A stretch of DNA of 64,000 nt from Prosthecochloris sp. (GCA_015482705.2 JADMLA020000038.1:1-64000), one strand, 5' to 3'; shown: positions 21,712-32,136, numbered from the stretch's first letter. Notes: a model not told the origin generated them from the sequence alone. Program-made: numbers and translations.

Positions 21712-23343
21712 TTATCGATAAATACCATCTGAATTACGTCTGCCGAAAAACGTAATCAACAACAGTACTCCCGAAAAACCTGCAGCTGTTCGCGGTATGA
21801 GGTTGGGGTAACGAGTATAAAAAGTCAGTATATCGTTTCGTTCGACTTCGGCAGTGAGAAACCGTCTTTCCCACCATGGAATATCGGCATACACTCGCCC
21901 GTACTTGTCGATGAACTGCGAAACGCCGGTATTTGCACATCGAGCCATTGATCGACGATTCTCGATACATCGAAACCTGGCAATAGCGGCATGCTGGTAA
22001 GGCCCGTATGACTTTGCATACCAACCGTCATTCGTAACGACTGTGAGAAATTCGGCACCCCTGTTGACGAATTCGGCAACAAGACCGGGAAAGATGGATT
22101 CATAACAGATAACGTTCGATGTCTTTACAGTCACCCCCGAATCCGTAACGAACTCCATAATCGTCTTGTCGCTGCCTTTCCCCCAGCTGCTTATGCCTGC
22201 AAGTGAAAGCGTAAAGTTATCCATCCAAGGTGCATATTCCATATACGGTACTCTTTCGGCAAATGGAACAAGCTTCATCTTACGGTATATCTGAGGCGGG
22301 TCGAATTCGCTTCCGGTCACCAGCATCGACGCATTGAAAGTCTGGTAATAACGCTTTTCTTCAGGATCATACTTGTAAAGAAACTCCTCCTCCGACACCT
22401 CGGCAACCGTATAATAGACAATGTCCGAATAGCCACTGAGAAGGCTCCCACCCCACTGTCTTATTCTTGATTTCAGAAATTCGTAATAGGAGCGGTTCTT
22501 TTCGTCGAGAATACGGAAAGGTATCGCTGTTTCTGGCCATAGCACAAGGTCCACTCTGTTTTGCAGTATCGCCCGGTCCGTCAAACCAAGATAGATAAGC
22601 ATGATATCCTGACTGGTATATATCCGCCACTTTTCCACGGGATCGATATTGGGCTGGATAAGAGACACCGTTACCGAGGGACGAGGCTGCTGCAACTCAT
22701 GATCTGAAAACACCAGAAAAGAGTACCCTAGGGGCAGAACTGTCATCGATACCAGCCCTACAGCATGAACAAACATCTTTTTACGATACTTTAGCCTGAA
22801 CCATAGGTCAACGACAATGACGTTGAAGCACATGAGCCAGAAACTCACCCCCCATACTCCGGTAATATCGGCATATTGAATCATGGGAGTCAGTTGTGCT
22901 TGCGAATTCCCTAGAACAAGCCAACCAAACGAGAGATCCTGCCGAATATAGAGCCACTCCCATGCGACCCATAAGAACGGCAGGCTGAACAGAGCAAAAC
23001 CGTATCCCCGATATTTCTTGAGGATGAAAAAAAGTAAAAGGGGTACCGATGAAAAGAATGCCTGTGCAACGATAGTGAGTAACCCGCCGGCCAGGGTTGC
23101 AAGAGAAACCCACCATAAGGCGATGGCACAAAAAATCAACATCGAATAATAAACACGGCTGAAATACCGTTTGAAGGACAAATCACCGCGCAGGAATACA
23201 AGCAACGGAACCAAAGCAATCCATGCAAGCGGTTCAAAGCGTATAACAGGGTACGACGGAAACGAAACCCCCAGCAAAATACCACTTAGCACGGGCAAAA
23301 AGTAACCTGAAGAGTCACTACCAGCTTCAGCAGATCGTAGCAT
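21712..23343 (-). CDS. lnt: Apolipoprotein N-acyltransferase
   Basis: 543 residues. It adds the third acyl chain to the N-terminal Cys of lipoproteins at the periplasmic face of the inner membrane. About six to eight hydrophobic helices fill residues 15-210, followed by a periplasmic nitrilase-type domain. The catalytic triad is visible as E271 ('LVLWPETAIPFR'), K357 ('YRKMKLVPFAERVPY') and C413 ('NVICYESIFPG'). A C-terminal membrane helix ends at 'GVLLLITFFG'. It diverges from fmoA, about 295 bp apart. Confidence 0.93.
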   Translation of the reverse strand: MLRSAEAGSDSSGYFLPVLSGILLGVSFPSYPVIRFEPLAWIALVPLLVFLRGDLSFKRYFSRVYYSMLIFCAIALWWVSLATLAGGLLTIVAQAFFSSVPLLLFFILKKYRGYGFALFSLPFLWVAWEWLYIRQDLSFGWLVLGNSQAQLTPMIQYADITGVWGVSFWLMCFNVIVVDLWFRLKYRKKMFVHAVGLVSMTVLPLGYSFLVFSDHELQQPRPSVTVSLIQPNIDPVEKWRIYTSQDIMLIYLGLTDRAILQNRVDLVLWPETAIPFRILDEKNRSYYEFLKSRIRQWGGSLLSGYSDIVYYTVAEVSEEEFLYKYDPEEKRYYQTFNASMLVTGSEFDPPQIYRKMKLVPFAERVPYMEYAPWMDNFTLSLAGISSWGKGSDKTIMEFVTDSGVTVKTSNVICYESIFPGLVAEFVNRGAEFLTVVTNDGWYAKSYGPYQHAAIARFRCIENRRSMARCANTGVSQFIDKYGRVYADIPWWERRFLTAEVERNDILTFYTRYPNLIPRTAAGFSGVLLLITFFGRRNSDGIYR

Positions 23344-23581
23344 GCCTTTTCATTTAATATTCAAGACAAGATGGCTCAAAAATAGTAAAAACCGCTGACA
23401 AACCACGAAAGAGGAAAAATGTAACGAAATGTTTCCAGATTGCTCAAAAACAAAAGCTTCCTGCCAGGTAGGCATGAGGGGAAAACTGCTGGATCGAAAG
23501 GGATGAAAGAGGTATATTTTCCTTTATTTATTAATTTTTATTCTTTAAATTTGTTTCAAGTTGTTATATAACAGGAATTAC

Positions 23582-23601
23582 CAGCAAGAAATTTCCTGCT
23601 G
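23582..23601 (+). promoter_or_regulatory. Hairpin and gap-like half-site in the fmoA leader
   Basis: CAGCA (23582-23586) and TGCTG (23597-23601) form a 5-bp stem with a 10-nt loop. An alternative pairing joins AGAAATTT to a later AAATTTCT. TTTCCTGC at 23592-23599 repeats the half-site of the palindrome before gap. The gene's ribosome site AAGGAG follows at 23625-23630. A role in fmoA expression or mRNA stability is only a possibility. Confidence 0.3.
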
Positions 23602-23637
23602 AAAAATTTCTCAACGCCACCAAAAAGGAGATTCATT

Positions 23638-24741
23638 ATGGCTCTATTCGGCACTAAAGACACTACAACCGCCCATGCTGATTACGAGATTATTCTCGAG
23701 GGTGGTTCAAGCTCCTGGGGACAAGTGAAAGGCCGTGCTAAAGTTAATGCACCAGCTGCACTTCCTCTGCTGCCGGCAGATTGTAACATCAAGATCGACG
23801 CAAAACCTCTTGACGGACAGAAAGGCACGGTACGGTTCACCACTGCCATCGAATCAATTGTCGATAGTACGAAGAATACGCTTAATGTCGAAGTCGATAT
23901 TGCCAACGAAACCAAAGACCGAAGAATCGCTGTCGGTGAAGGTAAACTTTCAGTAGGTGATTTTTCCCATTCATTTTCTTTCGAAGGTTCGGTAGTCAAT
24001 ATGTACTACTACCGTTCAGATGCCGTTCGCAGAAACGTGCCGAATCCAATCTACCAGCAGGGACGCCAGTTCCACGATATCATGATGAAGGTTCCTCTGG
24101 AAAACAACGATCTTATAGACACTTGGGAAGGCTTTCAGCAGTCGATCTCAGGCGGTGGCGCAAACTTCAACGACTGGATTCGTGAGTTCTGGTTCATCGG
24201 TCCAGCCTTCACAGCCATCAACGAAGGTGGTCAACGCATCTCTCCGATACAGGTAAACAACTTCGGCGTAGAAAGCGGCGAAAAAGGCCCGGTCGGCGTA
24301 TCAAGATGGAAATTCTCACATGCCGGATCAGGTATTGTCGACTCCATTTCCCGCTGGTCCGAGCTTTTCCCTGTCGAACAGCTCAACAAACCGGCCTCCA
24401 TAGAAGGCGGCTTCCGTTCAGATTCCCAAGGAATCGAAGTCAAAGTAGACGGAACCCTTCCTGGAGTTTCACGAGATGCAGGCGGTGGTCTCCGCAGAGT
24501 TCTGAACCATCCGCTTATTCCTCTTGTTCACCACGGCATGGTTGGTAAGTTCAACGACTTTACCGTCGACGCCCAGTTGAAGGTAGTACTGCCAAAAGGC
24601 TACAAAATCCGTTATGCAGCGCCACAGTTCCGTTCACAGAATCTCGAAGAGTACCGCTGGAGCGGAGGAGCTTACGCACGCTGGGTTGAACATGTCTGTA
24701 AAGGTGGAACAGGGCAGTTTGAAGTACTGTATGCACAGTAA
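23638..24741 (+). CDS. fmoA: Fenna-Matthews-Olson bacteriochlorophyll a protein
   Basis: 367 codons, giving the usual 366-residue mature FMO monomer starting 'ALFGTKDTTTAHADYEI'. The protein forms a trimer. Each monomer wraps seven to eight bacteriochlorophyll a molecules in a beta-sheet bag. It sits between chlorosome baseplate and membrane and passes excitation to the type I reaction centre. Mg-ligand regions recognisable from the family are 'GRQFHDI' and 'NHPLIPLVHHGMVGK', and the C-terminus 'YRWSGGAYARWVEHVCKGGTGQFEVLYAQ' is the conserved end (shown in parts in homologues). The ribosome site AAGGAG is ideal, and codon choice looks like a highly expressed gene. It is monocistronic, with its own terminator. 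Confidence 0.99.
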   Translation: MALFGTKDTTTAHADYEIILEGGSSSWGQVKGRAKVNAPAALPLLPADCNIKIDAKPLDGQKGTVRFTTAIESIVDSTKNTLNVEVDIANETKDRRIAVGEGKLSVGDFSHSFSFEGSVVNMYYYRSDAVRRNVPNPIYQQGRQFHDIMMKVPLENNDLIDTWEGFQQSISGGGANFNDWIREFWFIGPAFTAINEGGQRISPIQVNNFGVESGEKGPVGVSRWKFSHAGSGIVDSISRWSELFPVEQLNKPASIEGGFRSDSQGIEVKVDGTLPGVSRDAGGGLRRVLNHPLIPLVHHGMVGKFNDFTVDAQLKVVLPKGYKIRYAAPQFRSQNLEEYRWSGGAYARWVEHVCKGGTGQFEVLYAQ

Positions 24742-24768
24742 ATGAAACTGTTTGGAAATACGACCTCG

Positions 24769-24797
24769 AAAGCCGGCGAATATCGTCGGCTTTTCTT
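24769..24797 (+). terminator. Intrinsic terminator after fmoA
   Basis: AAAGCCG (24769-24775) pairs with CGGCTTT (24787-24793), with further inner pairing broken by a mismatch, followed by TTCTT. It starts 28 bp after the fmoA stop. Confidence 0.75.
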
Positions 24798-24859
24798 ATG
24801 TATCATCTTTGGATTTGGATCAGAACCAACGATTCGTTGACACGTTAGCTGAATTGGAC

Positions 24860-25270
24860 CTAACCCAAAAGTTGCAGAATCTCTTCGATTTCCCCCTTGA
24901 TTTCCTGTAATAGCTCTTTTCTGCGTTGATGAGCTATGGCATGATTTTTCTTTTCATGACCCATCTGTTTGCGTAACTTCAAGATTTCTTCAGTCTTCTC
25001 GTCGGTATCGGTTTCGGAAGTTTTTCCTTTAACAATCAGAGAGGCTTTTTCAAGCTTATATCCTTTTTCATAAACAAGGCCCTTGATCGTCAGAACCATG
25101 GCGATATCCTTGTTGGTATAACGCCTGTTGTCCCTCGTATCTCTAGCAGGATTCAGTTCAGTGAAAAACCGTTCCCAGTATCTCAGAAGGTAAGCGGGAA
25201 CCCCGGTGATCTTGCTTACCTCCCCAATAGAGTAATAGCTTTTATTCGATTCGAATGGCATGACTTTCAT
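24860..25270 (-). CDS. MerR-family transcriptional regulator
   Basis: 136 residues. The N-terminal winged helix is typical: 'YYSIGEVSKITGVPAYLLRYWERFF' followed by 'RRYTNKDIAMVLTIKGLVYEKGYKL'. The rest is a long charged helix ('EEILKLRKQMGHEKKNHAIAH') ending 'EIKGEIEEILQLL', which should form the dimer coiled coil. No metal-binding Cys cluster is seen, so it is not a metal sensor of the MerR/CueR kind. MerR proteins of this short type, with 'LRYWE', often control single stress or division genes. It converges with fmoA and diverges from the ABC exporter; a target cannot be named. Confidence 0.85.
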   Translation of the reverse strand: MKVMPFESNKSYYSIGEVSKITGVPAYLLRYWERFFTELNPARDTRDNRRYTNKDIAMVLTIKGLVYEKGYKLEKASLIVKGKTSETDTDEKTEEILKLRKQMGHEKKNHAIAHQRRKELLQEIKGEIEEILQLLG

Positions 25271-25366
25271 TTAAGAAATTGTACACCTTGAAAGACGTCC
25301 CTCTGTCCTTTAGGGTTTTACCTCCTCTTATTATACATTACATCCGTGAGATCAAAAACACGAGCG

Positions 25367-27124
25367 ATGAAAAATCTGTTACGACTGAAAAAATATCTCC
25401 TCAGATACAAGCGTAAAATGCTGTACGGTTTTGCTTGTATCGTCCTGACAAACATTTTTGCTGTATCAGCCCCCCGTTTTATCGGCAATGCAATCGATGT
25501 ACTGGAAAGTCCTTTTGTCCTGTCGGATGTTCTGAAGAACGTCGGGCTCTATATACTTTTTGCCGCTCTTGGCAGCATATTCCTCTTCCTGGTTCGCCAG
25601 AACATCATCGTAGCTTCACGCATTATCGAGTTTGACTTGAAAAACGACTATTACGCTCATTTACAAACTCTTTCCAGAAATTTTTACAATAAAACAAGCA
25701 CTGGGGAGTTGATCGCACGAGGCACCAATGATCTCAATGCTGTCCGGGATTTCCTTGGCCCCGGAATCATGTATTCCATAAACACTTTTTTCCGTCTTTT
25801 TTTCGCCATAATCGCAATGCTGACCATATCACCCGGCTTGACGTTGCTTGCACTTCTTCCAGCTCCTTTTTTCAGCTACGCTGTCTATAGAATAGGAAAA
25901 TCGATCCAGAAACGAACGAAAAGCATTCAGGAAAGCTATGCCGATATAACGGCACTGTTACAGGAAAATATTTCTGGTATCCGAGTGATCAGAAACTACA
26001 CGCGTGAAACCTATGAAACCGAGCGATTTGAAACAATCAACCAAACTTATTTTCACAAAAACATATCGCTGGCAAAACTTCAGGCATTGTTTTTTGCCAT
26101 TTTAACCGCTCTGCTCGCACTCTCACTCATTCCGGTTATCTGGGTAGGTGGAATAAATGTCGTGAATGGAACCATGACGATCGGTGATATCGCCCAGTTT
26201 GTCATTTACGTCAGCATGCTCAGCTGGCCGATTATTTCTATAGGATGGGTCACGAACATTATCCAGAAAGCATCTTCAGCCCAAATCCGCCTCAATGAAA
26301 TTTTCGATGCGAAACCGGATATTACCGACAGTCTTTCAACAGAAGACTTACCGGAGAATGTTCGTGGCCGAATCGAGTTCAGAAACGTCTCATTCCACTA
26401 CCCGGGAAATGAAAATCAAGATGTTCTTTCCAATGTCTCGTTCACAATCGAGCCAGGCAGCAAGGTTGCCATTGTCGGAGCGACAGGTTCTGGAAAAACC
26501 TCATTGGTGAACCTTATCCCACGCCTTTATGACCCGCAGAGTGGTACTGTTTTATTTGATGGCAGGGATATTAAAACCATACCGCTTGCCAACCTGCGTC
26601 AACATATCGGCTTCGTACCCCAAACGAATTTTGTTTTTTCCGATACCATAGCCAACAACATCGACTATGGTGTCGCCACGGACTCCGATCATCTGGATCA
26701 TATCATCGAAGCGAGCCGGATAGCCAACCTTTACGATGATATCATGGATTTTCCTGATGGTTTCGAAACCATGCTGGGCGAAAAAGGCATCAACCTTTCA
26801 GGCGGTCAAAAACAGCGAACCTGTATTGCACGTGCACTTGCCTGGAAACCGGAACTACTCATACTCGACGATGCCCTTTCAGCCGTTGACACAAGTACCG
26901 AAGCCGGCATATTCGAAGCTCTGCTTGAAAAACTGCCTCGCACAACACTGTTGCTTATCAGTCACAGAATCTCGACCGTCAAAAACTGTGACCGAATTTT
27001 TGTCATTCAAAACGGCGGTATAGCGGAATCAGGATCGCATGAAGAACTGTTGGCCAAAGAAAACATCTATGCCGAGCTTTACTCACAGCAGTTGCTCGAG
27101 GATGAGATCCAATCACTCAACTGA
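25367..27124 (+). CDS. ABC exporter, fused membrane and ATPase domains (MsbA-like)
   Basis: About 585 residues from the ATG at 25367; a GTG at 25346 is also in frame. Six membrane helices lie within about residues 15-300, with the exporter signature region 'YYAHLQTLSRNFYNKTSTGELIARGTNDLNAVRDFLG'. The ATPase domain follows, with Walker A 'VGATGSGKTSLVNL', signature 'NLSGGQKQRTCIARAL', Walker B 'LLILDDALSAVDT' and switch 'LLISHRISTV'. It works as a homodimer or heterodimer in the inner membrane, probably exporting lipids or hydrophobic compounds. Many heterodimeric relatives have a partner gene; none is adjacent here. Confidence 0.88.
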   Translation: MKNLLRLKKYLLRYKRKMLYGFACIVLTNIFAVSAPRFIGNAIDVLESPFVLSDVLKNVGLYILFAALGSIFLFLVRQNIIVASRIIEFDLKNDYYAHLQTLSRNFYNKTSTGELIARGTNDLNAVRDFLGPGIMYSINTFFRLFFAIIAMLTISPGLTLLALLPAPFFSYAVYRIGKSIQKRTKSIQESYADITALLQENISGIRVIRNYTRETYETERFETINQTYFHKNISLAKLQALFFAILTALLALSLIPVIWVGGINVVNGTMTIGDIAQFVIYVSMLSWPIISIGWVTNIIQKASSAQIRLNEIFDAKPDITDSLSTEDLPENVRGRIEFRNVSFHYPGNENQDVLSNVSFTIEPGSKVAIVGATGSGKTSLVNLIPRLYDPQSGTVLFDGRDIKTIPLANLRQHIGFVPQTNFVFSDTIANNIDYGVATDSDHLDHIIEASRIANLYDDIMDFPDGFETMLGEKGINLSGGQKQRTCIARALAWKPELLILDDALSAVDTSTEAGIFEALLEKLPRTTLLLISHRISTVKNCDRIFVIQNGGIAESGSHEELLAKENIYAELYSQQLLEDEIQSLN

Positions 27125-27195
27125 GTAACCTCTATACCTTTGTTGCGCACCTCGACTACTTCGTTATCCCCACCCCAACGTTTCATGATCGAAAT

Positions 27196-27327
27196 CTCAA
27201 AAGCATTGCTTCACGACTATCGGTCGCCATGCATACGTTTCAGGCAGAGAGTCATGCCGCATTCGATGCGGCACCAATACTGACTTTTTTTGGAAGATGG
27301 ATCCCCGGGTCAAGCCCGAGGATGACT
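27196..27327. repeat. Dispersed intergenic repeat, copy B
   Basis: About 132 bp aligning with 15666-15797 in the same orientation with few changes and almost no gaps. Its inner palindrome GCCGCATTCGATGCGGC (perfect 7-bp arms) is more regular than in copy A. The terminal block containing ATCCCCGGG and CCCGAGGAT is nearly self-complementary. It lies between the converging ABC exporter and B12/radical SAM genes, so it could also act as a terminator or mRNA end-stabiliser. Confidence 0.75.
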
Positions 27328-27359
27328 GGATTGGTTTTTTCCCTATTACTTATTACCGA

Positions 27360-28787
27360 TTACCTATCCCCTGTTTCCTCCAGTTCCTCCAACTGACGAT
27401 TAAGATCTTTTCGGGAAAGGTTGTACATGTGCACATAAAAGAGATTGAACATGAGAACGGCACTTTTAAGCCTAGGCGCGCTGGCCGCTCGCTGCAAAGC
27501 CCGTTGTATCGTAAAGACCCGCTTGGTTAAAGCGGTATAGCTTGGAATGAACGTTTCAATCGGTATTCTTTTCGGACGGTAAAGCATCTCCTGGCCCCAG
27601 GAAAAACGAAAAGCATCATGATCGTTGCGGTCATGCAACAGCCGTTGTTCATCAGCCAAGCGTTCGAACACTTCCGTCCCGGGAATCGGACGCAGCAGGT
27701 TGATACCCGGCACATCTATCCCTGTCTTGTCCAGAAACGCAACAATGGCATCCGGCTGCTCGAGGGTATCCTCGTCGAGACCGTAAATAAAACTGCCGTA
27801 TACACATATTCCCGCATCACGGATATTGCGAATACATGCGGCCTGACGGTCGACAGGGTTGTGAAACTTATGATGCGCCTTGTTACTCTCTTCAGCGAGA
27901 CTTTCAATGCCGACAAGCAGTGCACCGCAGCCTGACTGTGAAAAAACATCCAGTAAACGGCTGTTCTCACCAAGCTTGGTTGTAGCCTGTCCAACCCAAT
28001 TGATGTTGAAAGGAATCAGCTCACGAAAAAGTTTTTCCGCATATTCTTCATCAGCGTTCACCGTATCATCGAGAAAAAAGAATATTCTTTTATCCTTTTC
28101 GAGAAAACTTTCAACTTCCCGAACAACCTCACCGACATCCCGATGCCTGATTTTATGACCGTTCATGACATGAACATTGCAAAAATCACAACTGTAAGGA
28201 CAACCACGGGTAGTCTGTACGACATTCGTAGTAAAATAGTGGTGAAGGTCAAGTGCGTCTTTATTTACACTGCGACCGGAGGAAAGATCGGGCTGTTCAC
28301 CAACACGATACTCTCTCCGCAGCGTTCCATTTCGAAGATCCTCGAGTACGGTCCGCCATATTTCATCAGCCTCCCCGATAACGAGTACGTCTCCATGAGC
28401 GTAGCAGCGTTCAGGAAAAAGTGTAACGTACGGGCCGCCTAAAACCACGTTGAATCCTTTTTCCCGTAATAGAGCCGACAGTTCGAAGGCTGGTTTGACC
28501 GCTCCGGTCTGGACACTGATCCCTATAAGATCCCACTTTCTGTCAAGTGGAAATGTCTCGAAACGAAGATCACAAATATGCTGCTCGATACCGGGCTCGT
28601 CGACCGAGCTGAGAATCATCAGGGAAAGAGGAGGGATAGCGAATTGCGCTCGCTTTATGACGTTTTTGAGAACGCTATCCTTAATGCCCTGCAAAAAACC
28701 GGAACGCTCTGATTCACCGAGAAGTGACGGGCCGTCAACACCACTGTCAGCAGGCACAAATACAAGCAGTACTGATAGTTTACTCAT
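27360..28787 (-). CDS. B12-binding radical SAM enzyme (BchE/BchQ/BchR-like superfamily)
   Basis: 475 residues. Residues 1-150 look like a cobalamin-binding Rossmann domain ('IGISVQTGAVKPAFELSALL', 'FNVVLGGPYVTLFPE', 'VIGEADEIW'). The radical SAM core starts with 'VVQTTRGCPYSCDFCNVHV', giving the 4Fe-4S ligands C196, C200 and C203, and continues with 'FFLDDTVNADEEYAEKLF' and 'LLVGIESLAEESNK'. Family members in Chlorobi include the bacteriochlorophyll methylases BchQ and BchR and the cyclase BchE. I cannot assign one of these names, so the substrate remains open. Its closeness to fmoA is suggestive only. It converges with the ABC exporter across repeat B, and mutS lies upstream on the same strand. 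Confidence 0.8.
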   Translation of the reverse strand: MSKLSVLLVFVPADSGVDGPSLLGESERSGFLQGIKDSVLKNVIKRAQFAIPPLSLMILSSVDEPGIEQHICDLRFETFPLDRKWDLIGISVQTGAVKPAFELSALLREKGFNVVLGGPYVTLFPERCYAHGDVLVIGEADEIWRTVLEDLRNGTLRREYRVGEQPDLSSGRSVNKDALDLHHYFTTNVVQTTRGCPYSCDFCNVHVMNGHKIRHRDVGEVVREVESFLEKDKRIFFFLDDTVNADEEYAEKLFRELIPFNINWVGQATTKLGENSRLLDVFSQSGCGALLVGIESLAEESNKAHHKFHNPVDRQAACIRNIRDAGICVYGSFIYGLDEDTLEQPDAIVAFLDKTGIDVPGINLLRPIPGTEVFERLADEQRLLHDRNDHDAFRFSWGQEMLYRPKRIPIETFIPSYTALTKRVFTIQRALQRAASAPRLKSAVLMFNLFYVHMYNLSRKDLNRQLEELEETGDR

Positions 28788-28843
28788 CCTGAGCTACACA
28801 CATTTCGATTATTGCATTTCATCTCTTGCCAACCTTGTTCATC

Positions 28844-31483
28844 TTATTTTCCTGCAAGATCCTGAAGCCTTTTGAGCTCAACAATAGCTTCGATCGGCGT
28901 GATGCGCTCGATATCGAGCGCATCGATCGCATACTTCAACTTTCGTTCTTCCTCTTCAAAAAGATAGATTTGGCGGGGGGGCATTTCCCGAACTCCGCCC
29001 CCCTGAACCCCTGCAGGAAACGCGACATCCCTTCGTTCCATACCTGAAAGTATTTCTTTGGCTCTTTTGATAACTTCGGATGGCATACCCGCCATTTTCG
29101 CGACTTCTATACCATAGCTGTTATCGGATGCCCCCCTTACGATCTTTCTCAGGAAAACCACCTTATCGGCAGTCTCGACAACCGTGGCATTGTAATTACG
29201 TATGCCCTCAAAACGCTCTTCCAACTCGGCAAGTTCATGATAATGCGTAGCGAACAAAGTCCTTGCTTTGATGATACCGTGAATGTACTCACTCATCGCC
29301 CATGCAATGGACATACCATCATATGTACTGGTACCCCGGCCGATTTCATCGAGTAAAATAAGGCTTTTTTCAGTCGCGTTGTTGAGGATATTAGCTCCTT
29401 CATTCATCTCCACAAGAAAAGTACTTTCTCCTGAAGCAAGATTATCCGATGCTCCAACCCTTGTAAAAATCCTGTCGACAAGCCCTATTTCCACCGCATC
29501 GGCAGGAACGAAACTGCCAACCTGGGCGAGCAGAACAATAAGGCCGTTTTGACGGAGGAACGAGCTTTTTCCAGCCATGTTCGGGCCGGTGACAATCAAC
29601 ATGCGTTGTTTTTTGTCGAAAAAGCAGTCATTGGCTATGTAGGGTTCATCAACCCCGAGAATACGTTCAAGCACGGGATGACGACCATTGGTAATGGACA
29701 AATCACCATGTTTTTTAACTTTCGGTTTGACATATCGATATGCTTTTGCGCAACACGCAAAGGAGTACAGGCAATCAAGTTCCGCGACAATTTCTGCATT
29801 TTGCTGAATATGCAAGGCCTCGGAAGCTACCTTCACGCATAGCTCACGGAAGAGCTGCTGCTCGAGCATCTGACTCTTTTCTTCTGCAGTCAGAATTTTC
29901 TCCTCATACTCTTTCAACTCCGGAATAGTATAACGTTCAGCATTAACGAGAGTTTGTTTCTTTTCATAGTAACCGGGAACCTTGTCACTGTTCGCTTTGC
30001 TGACCTCGATATAGTAACCGAAAACCTTGTTGTATTGTATCTTCAGGGTGGAGATTCCGGTTTTTCCGCGTTCCGCCTGCTGTATTTCCATCAAACTGCC
30101 CTTGGCATTGGAAGAAACCGAGCGCAGCCCATCGAGTTCATTGTTGTACTCTGCCTTGATATAACCGCCGTCACGAAGTGTGGCCCCAGCATCCGGATCG
30201 ATCGCCTGTTCGATGGTTGCCGTTATATCGGATAGTTGAACCAGATCTTGTGAAAGTTTTCGAAGTTTGGAACTTTTTGAATCACTTAACAGAGCCTGAA
30301 GATCGGGTATTTTTTCAAGCGCTGCCCCGAGGGTACGTACCTCACGCGGCATGCTCCTCAAGGTCGCGACTCTTGCCAACGCTCTTTCAAGATCGTTGAT
30401 TCCCCGGAGTATCTCACCCAAGGAGTTGCAAACAGCCACCTCTTCATGAAGCACCTCGACTGCATCGAGCCGGAGCTGTATCTCCTCGATTCTTTTGAGG
30501 GGCCTTAACAGCCAACGCCTCAGCAGCCTCGCCCCCATTGGATTTCGGGTATGATCTATCACCTGAAGTAAACTACCGTTGATCGAACCATCCTGCATCG
30601 AGGAGATGATTTCCAGATTTTTCTTGGTCTGAAGATCGAGCATCATATGATGCGCACTGTCAACAAGCGCAATTCTGGTAATATATTGCAAACGGTTTTG
30701 CCGGGTTTCTTCGAGATATTGCAACACGACTCCGGCAGCAACCTGAGCAGCATAAACCGCGTCAATACCGAATCCTTTAAGCGAATGGGTTTTAAAATGT
30801 TTTTCGATTACCTGCGATGCATTTTCTTCACTGAACATCCAGTCGTCCAGCGTGGTAACAACCACTTCTGAAGGCAAAATCTTTTCGATAGTCTCTCCAA
30901 AGGTCTTCTCTTTTGAAGAAAGAAGAACCTCTGAAGGTTGGATGGACTGCAGCATATCCGCAACCTGGCTGAGCGGCACTTCTGCAATCTTGAACTCTGC
31001 AGTTGTCACATCGATGAAGGCTATGCCAGCACGTTTCTCACGCCCCTTCTTCAAAAAAGCCAGCGAACAGAGATAGTTATTGTGTTTGTCTTCGAGTATT
31101 TCGTCGCTGTAAGTCACGCCGGGAGTGACAATGTCGGTTATTTCACGTTTCACAAGCCCTTTCGCTTGTGCAGGATCTTCAACCTGATCACAGACGGTAA
31201 CCTTGTAGCCTTTTTTAACCAAGCGGGCTATATAACCGTCACATGCATGATGTGGAAAGCCAGCCATGGGAATTTCAGCAGCAGCTCCGTTCGACCGGCG
31301 GGTCAGGACAATGTTGAGAGCTTCTGACACCTTGCGTGCGTCATCGTAAAACGATTCATAAAAATCACCGACTCTGAACAACAATACATATTCGGGGTAA
31401 CGCTCCTTTACTTCGAGATATTGACGCATCATCGGTGTTTCGTTACCGCTTTTTTTCCGCCGGGTCACTTTCATGGATTTCAT
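28844..31483 (-). CDS. mutS: DNA mismatch repair protein MutS
   Basis: About 879 residues from the ATG at 31483; the frame continues to a TTG at 31522. MutS recognises mismatches and recruits MutL. The N-terminal mismatch-binding loop is '[16 protein letters not shown]', with the intercalating Phe and Glu. Then come connector and lever domains ('[15 protein letters not shown]', '[15 protein letters not shown]'). The ATPase has Walker A '[14 protein letters not shown]', '[14 protein letters not shown]', Walker B '[16 protein letters not shown]' and 'LFATHYHEL'. The short C-terminus is '[13 protein letters not shown]'. The downstream gene on the same strand is the radical SAM protein. Confidence 0.97.
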   Translation of the reverse strand: MKSMKVTRRKKSGNETPMMRQYLEVKERYPEYVLLFRVGDFYESFYDDARKVSEALNIVLTRRSNGAAAEIPMAGFPHHACDGYIARLVKKGYKVTVCDQVEDPAQAKGLVKREITDIVTPGVTYSDEILEDKHNNYLCSLAFLKKGREKRAGIAFIDVTTAEFKIAEVPLSQVADMLQSIQPSEVLLSSKEKTFGETIEKILPSEVVVTTLDDWMFSEENASQVIEKHFKTHSLKGFGIDAVYAAQVAAGVVLQYLEETRQNRLQYITRIALVDSAHHMMLDLQTKKNLEIISSMQDGSINGSLLQVIDHTRNPMGARLLRRWLLRPLKRIEEIQLRLDAVEVLHEEVAVCNSLGEILRGINDLERALARVATLRSMPREVRTLGAALEKIPDLQALLSDSKSSKLRKLSQDLVQLSDITATIEQAIDPDAGATLRDGGYIKAEYNNELDGLRSVSSNAKGSLMEIQQAERGKTGISTLKIQYNKVFGYYIEVSKANSDKVPGYYEKKQTLVNAERYTIPELKEYEEKILTAEEKSQMLEQQLFRELCVKVASEALHIQQNAEIVAELDCLYSFACCAKAYRYVKPKVKKHGDLSITNGRHPVLERILGVDEPYIANDCFFDKKQRMLIVTGPNMAGKSSFLRQNGLIVLLAQVGSFVPADAVEIGLVDRIFTRVGASDNLASGESTFLVEMNEGANILNNATEKSLILLDEIGRGTSTYDGMSIAWAMSEYIHGIIKARTLFATHYHELAELEERFEGIRNYNATVVETADKVVFLRKIVRGASDNSYGIEVAKMAGMPSEVIKRAKEILSGMERRDVAFPAGVQGGGVREMPPRQIYLFEEEERKLKYAIDALDIERITPIEAIVELKRLQDLAGK

Positions 31484-31698
31484 TGCTTCTTTACCGTTTA
31501 TCCCCTTTTCATGATTGATCAAGCTAATTCAGTACACTAAAAAAAACAAGAACCTTACGTCACGGAACAGACAGCTCAAACAACATTCATAACGAACAGG
31601 CTCCATTGTTTTTTTTCTATATTTGAGGTTGTACCAAGAGCCTTGCAGGCAAGGTTTTGTAGACTAACGGGATTTCATCATTCTCAACAGCATTCACC

Positions 31699-32136
31699 AT
31701 GGACTGGTACGCCATTCTTCGCTTCATACACGTAACATCATTTGCAACCTGGTTCGGCACCGTGTTTGCTTCCCTCTTTTTTTTAAAGACTCTCGAGCCG
31801 AAACTGACTGGTCCGGACAGTGATCCGGGCGATTACCCCATGCTCCTGCAAACCTACATCAAACTGGAAACGAAGGTAGCCGACGCAGGATTTAAAACCG
31901 CGATTGCTTCCGGCCTTTTACTCGCCCTCTTTTTCCATGGCTGGAGCATCGCTATAGCGGTAAAGGTGGTAATAATCGTTCTTCAAGTTGCTTTGACTAT
32001 GGGCTACATCATTAAAGCAATTCAACCGCTACACTATCCCTGCAGCCGATCCGACTATAAAAAATGGTACAATCTCTTTACCATTTCCTTGTCCATGTTC
32101 GCACTGGTCCTGGTGGTAACATTTTTTCTGCTGTAA
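31699..32136 (+). CDS. Small integral membrane protein (DUF2269/CopD-like)
   Basis: 145 residues, nearly all in four predicted membrane helices: about 8-28, 70-88, 90-110 and 125-145. Histidines that could bind haem or metal are at 'RFIHVTSFATWFGTVFASLFF' near the N-terminus and 'ALFFHGWS' in the middle. The 'FIHV...WFGT' pattern recalls DUF2269 and CopD-like membrane proteins. Role unknown. It diverges from mutS, and rplU follows 140 bp downstream, so it may contribute transcription to the ribosomal genes. Confidence 0.65.
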   Translation: MDWYAILRFIHVTSFATWFGTVFASLFFLKTLEPKLTGPDSDPGDYPMLLQTYIKLETKVADAGFKTAIASGLLLALFFHGWSIAIAVKVVIIVLQVALTMGYIIKAIQPLHYPCSRSDYKKWYNLFTISLSMFALVLVVTFFLL

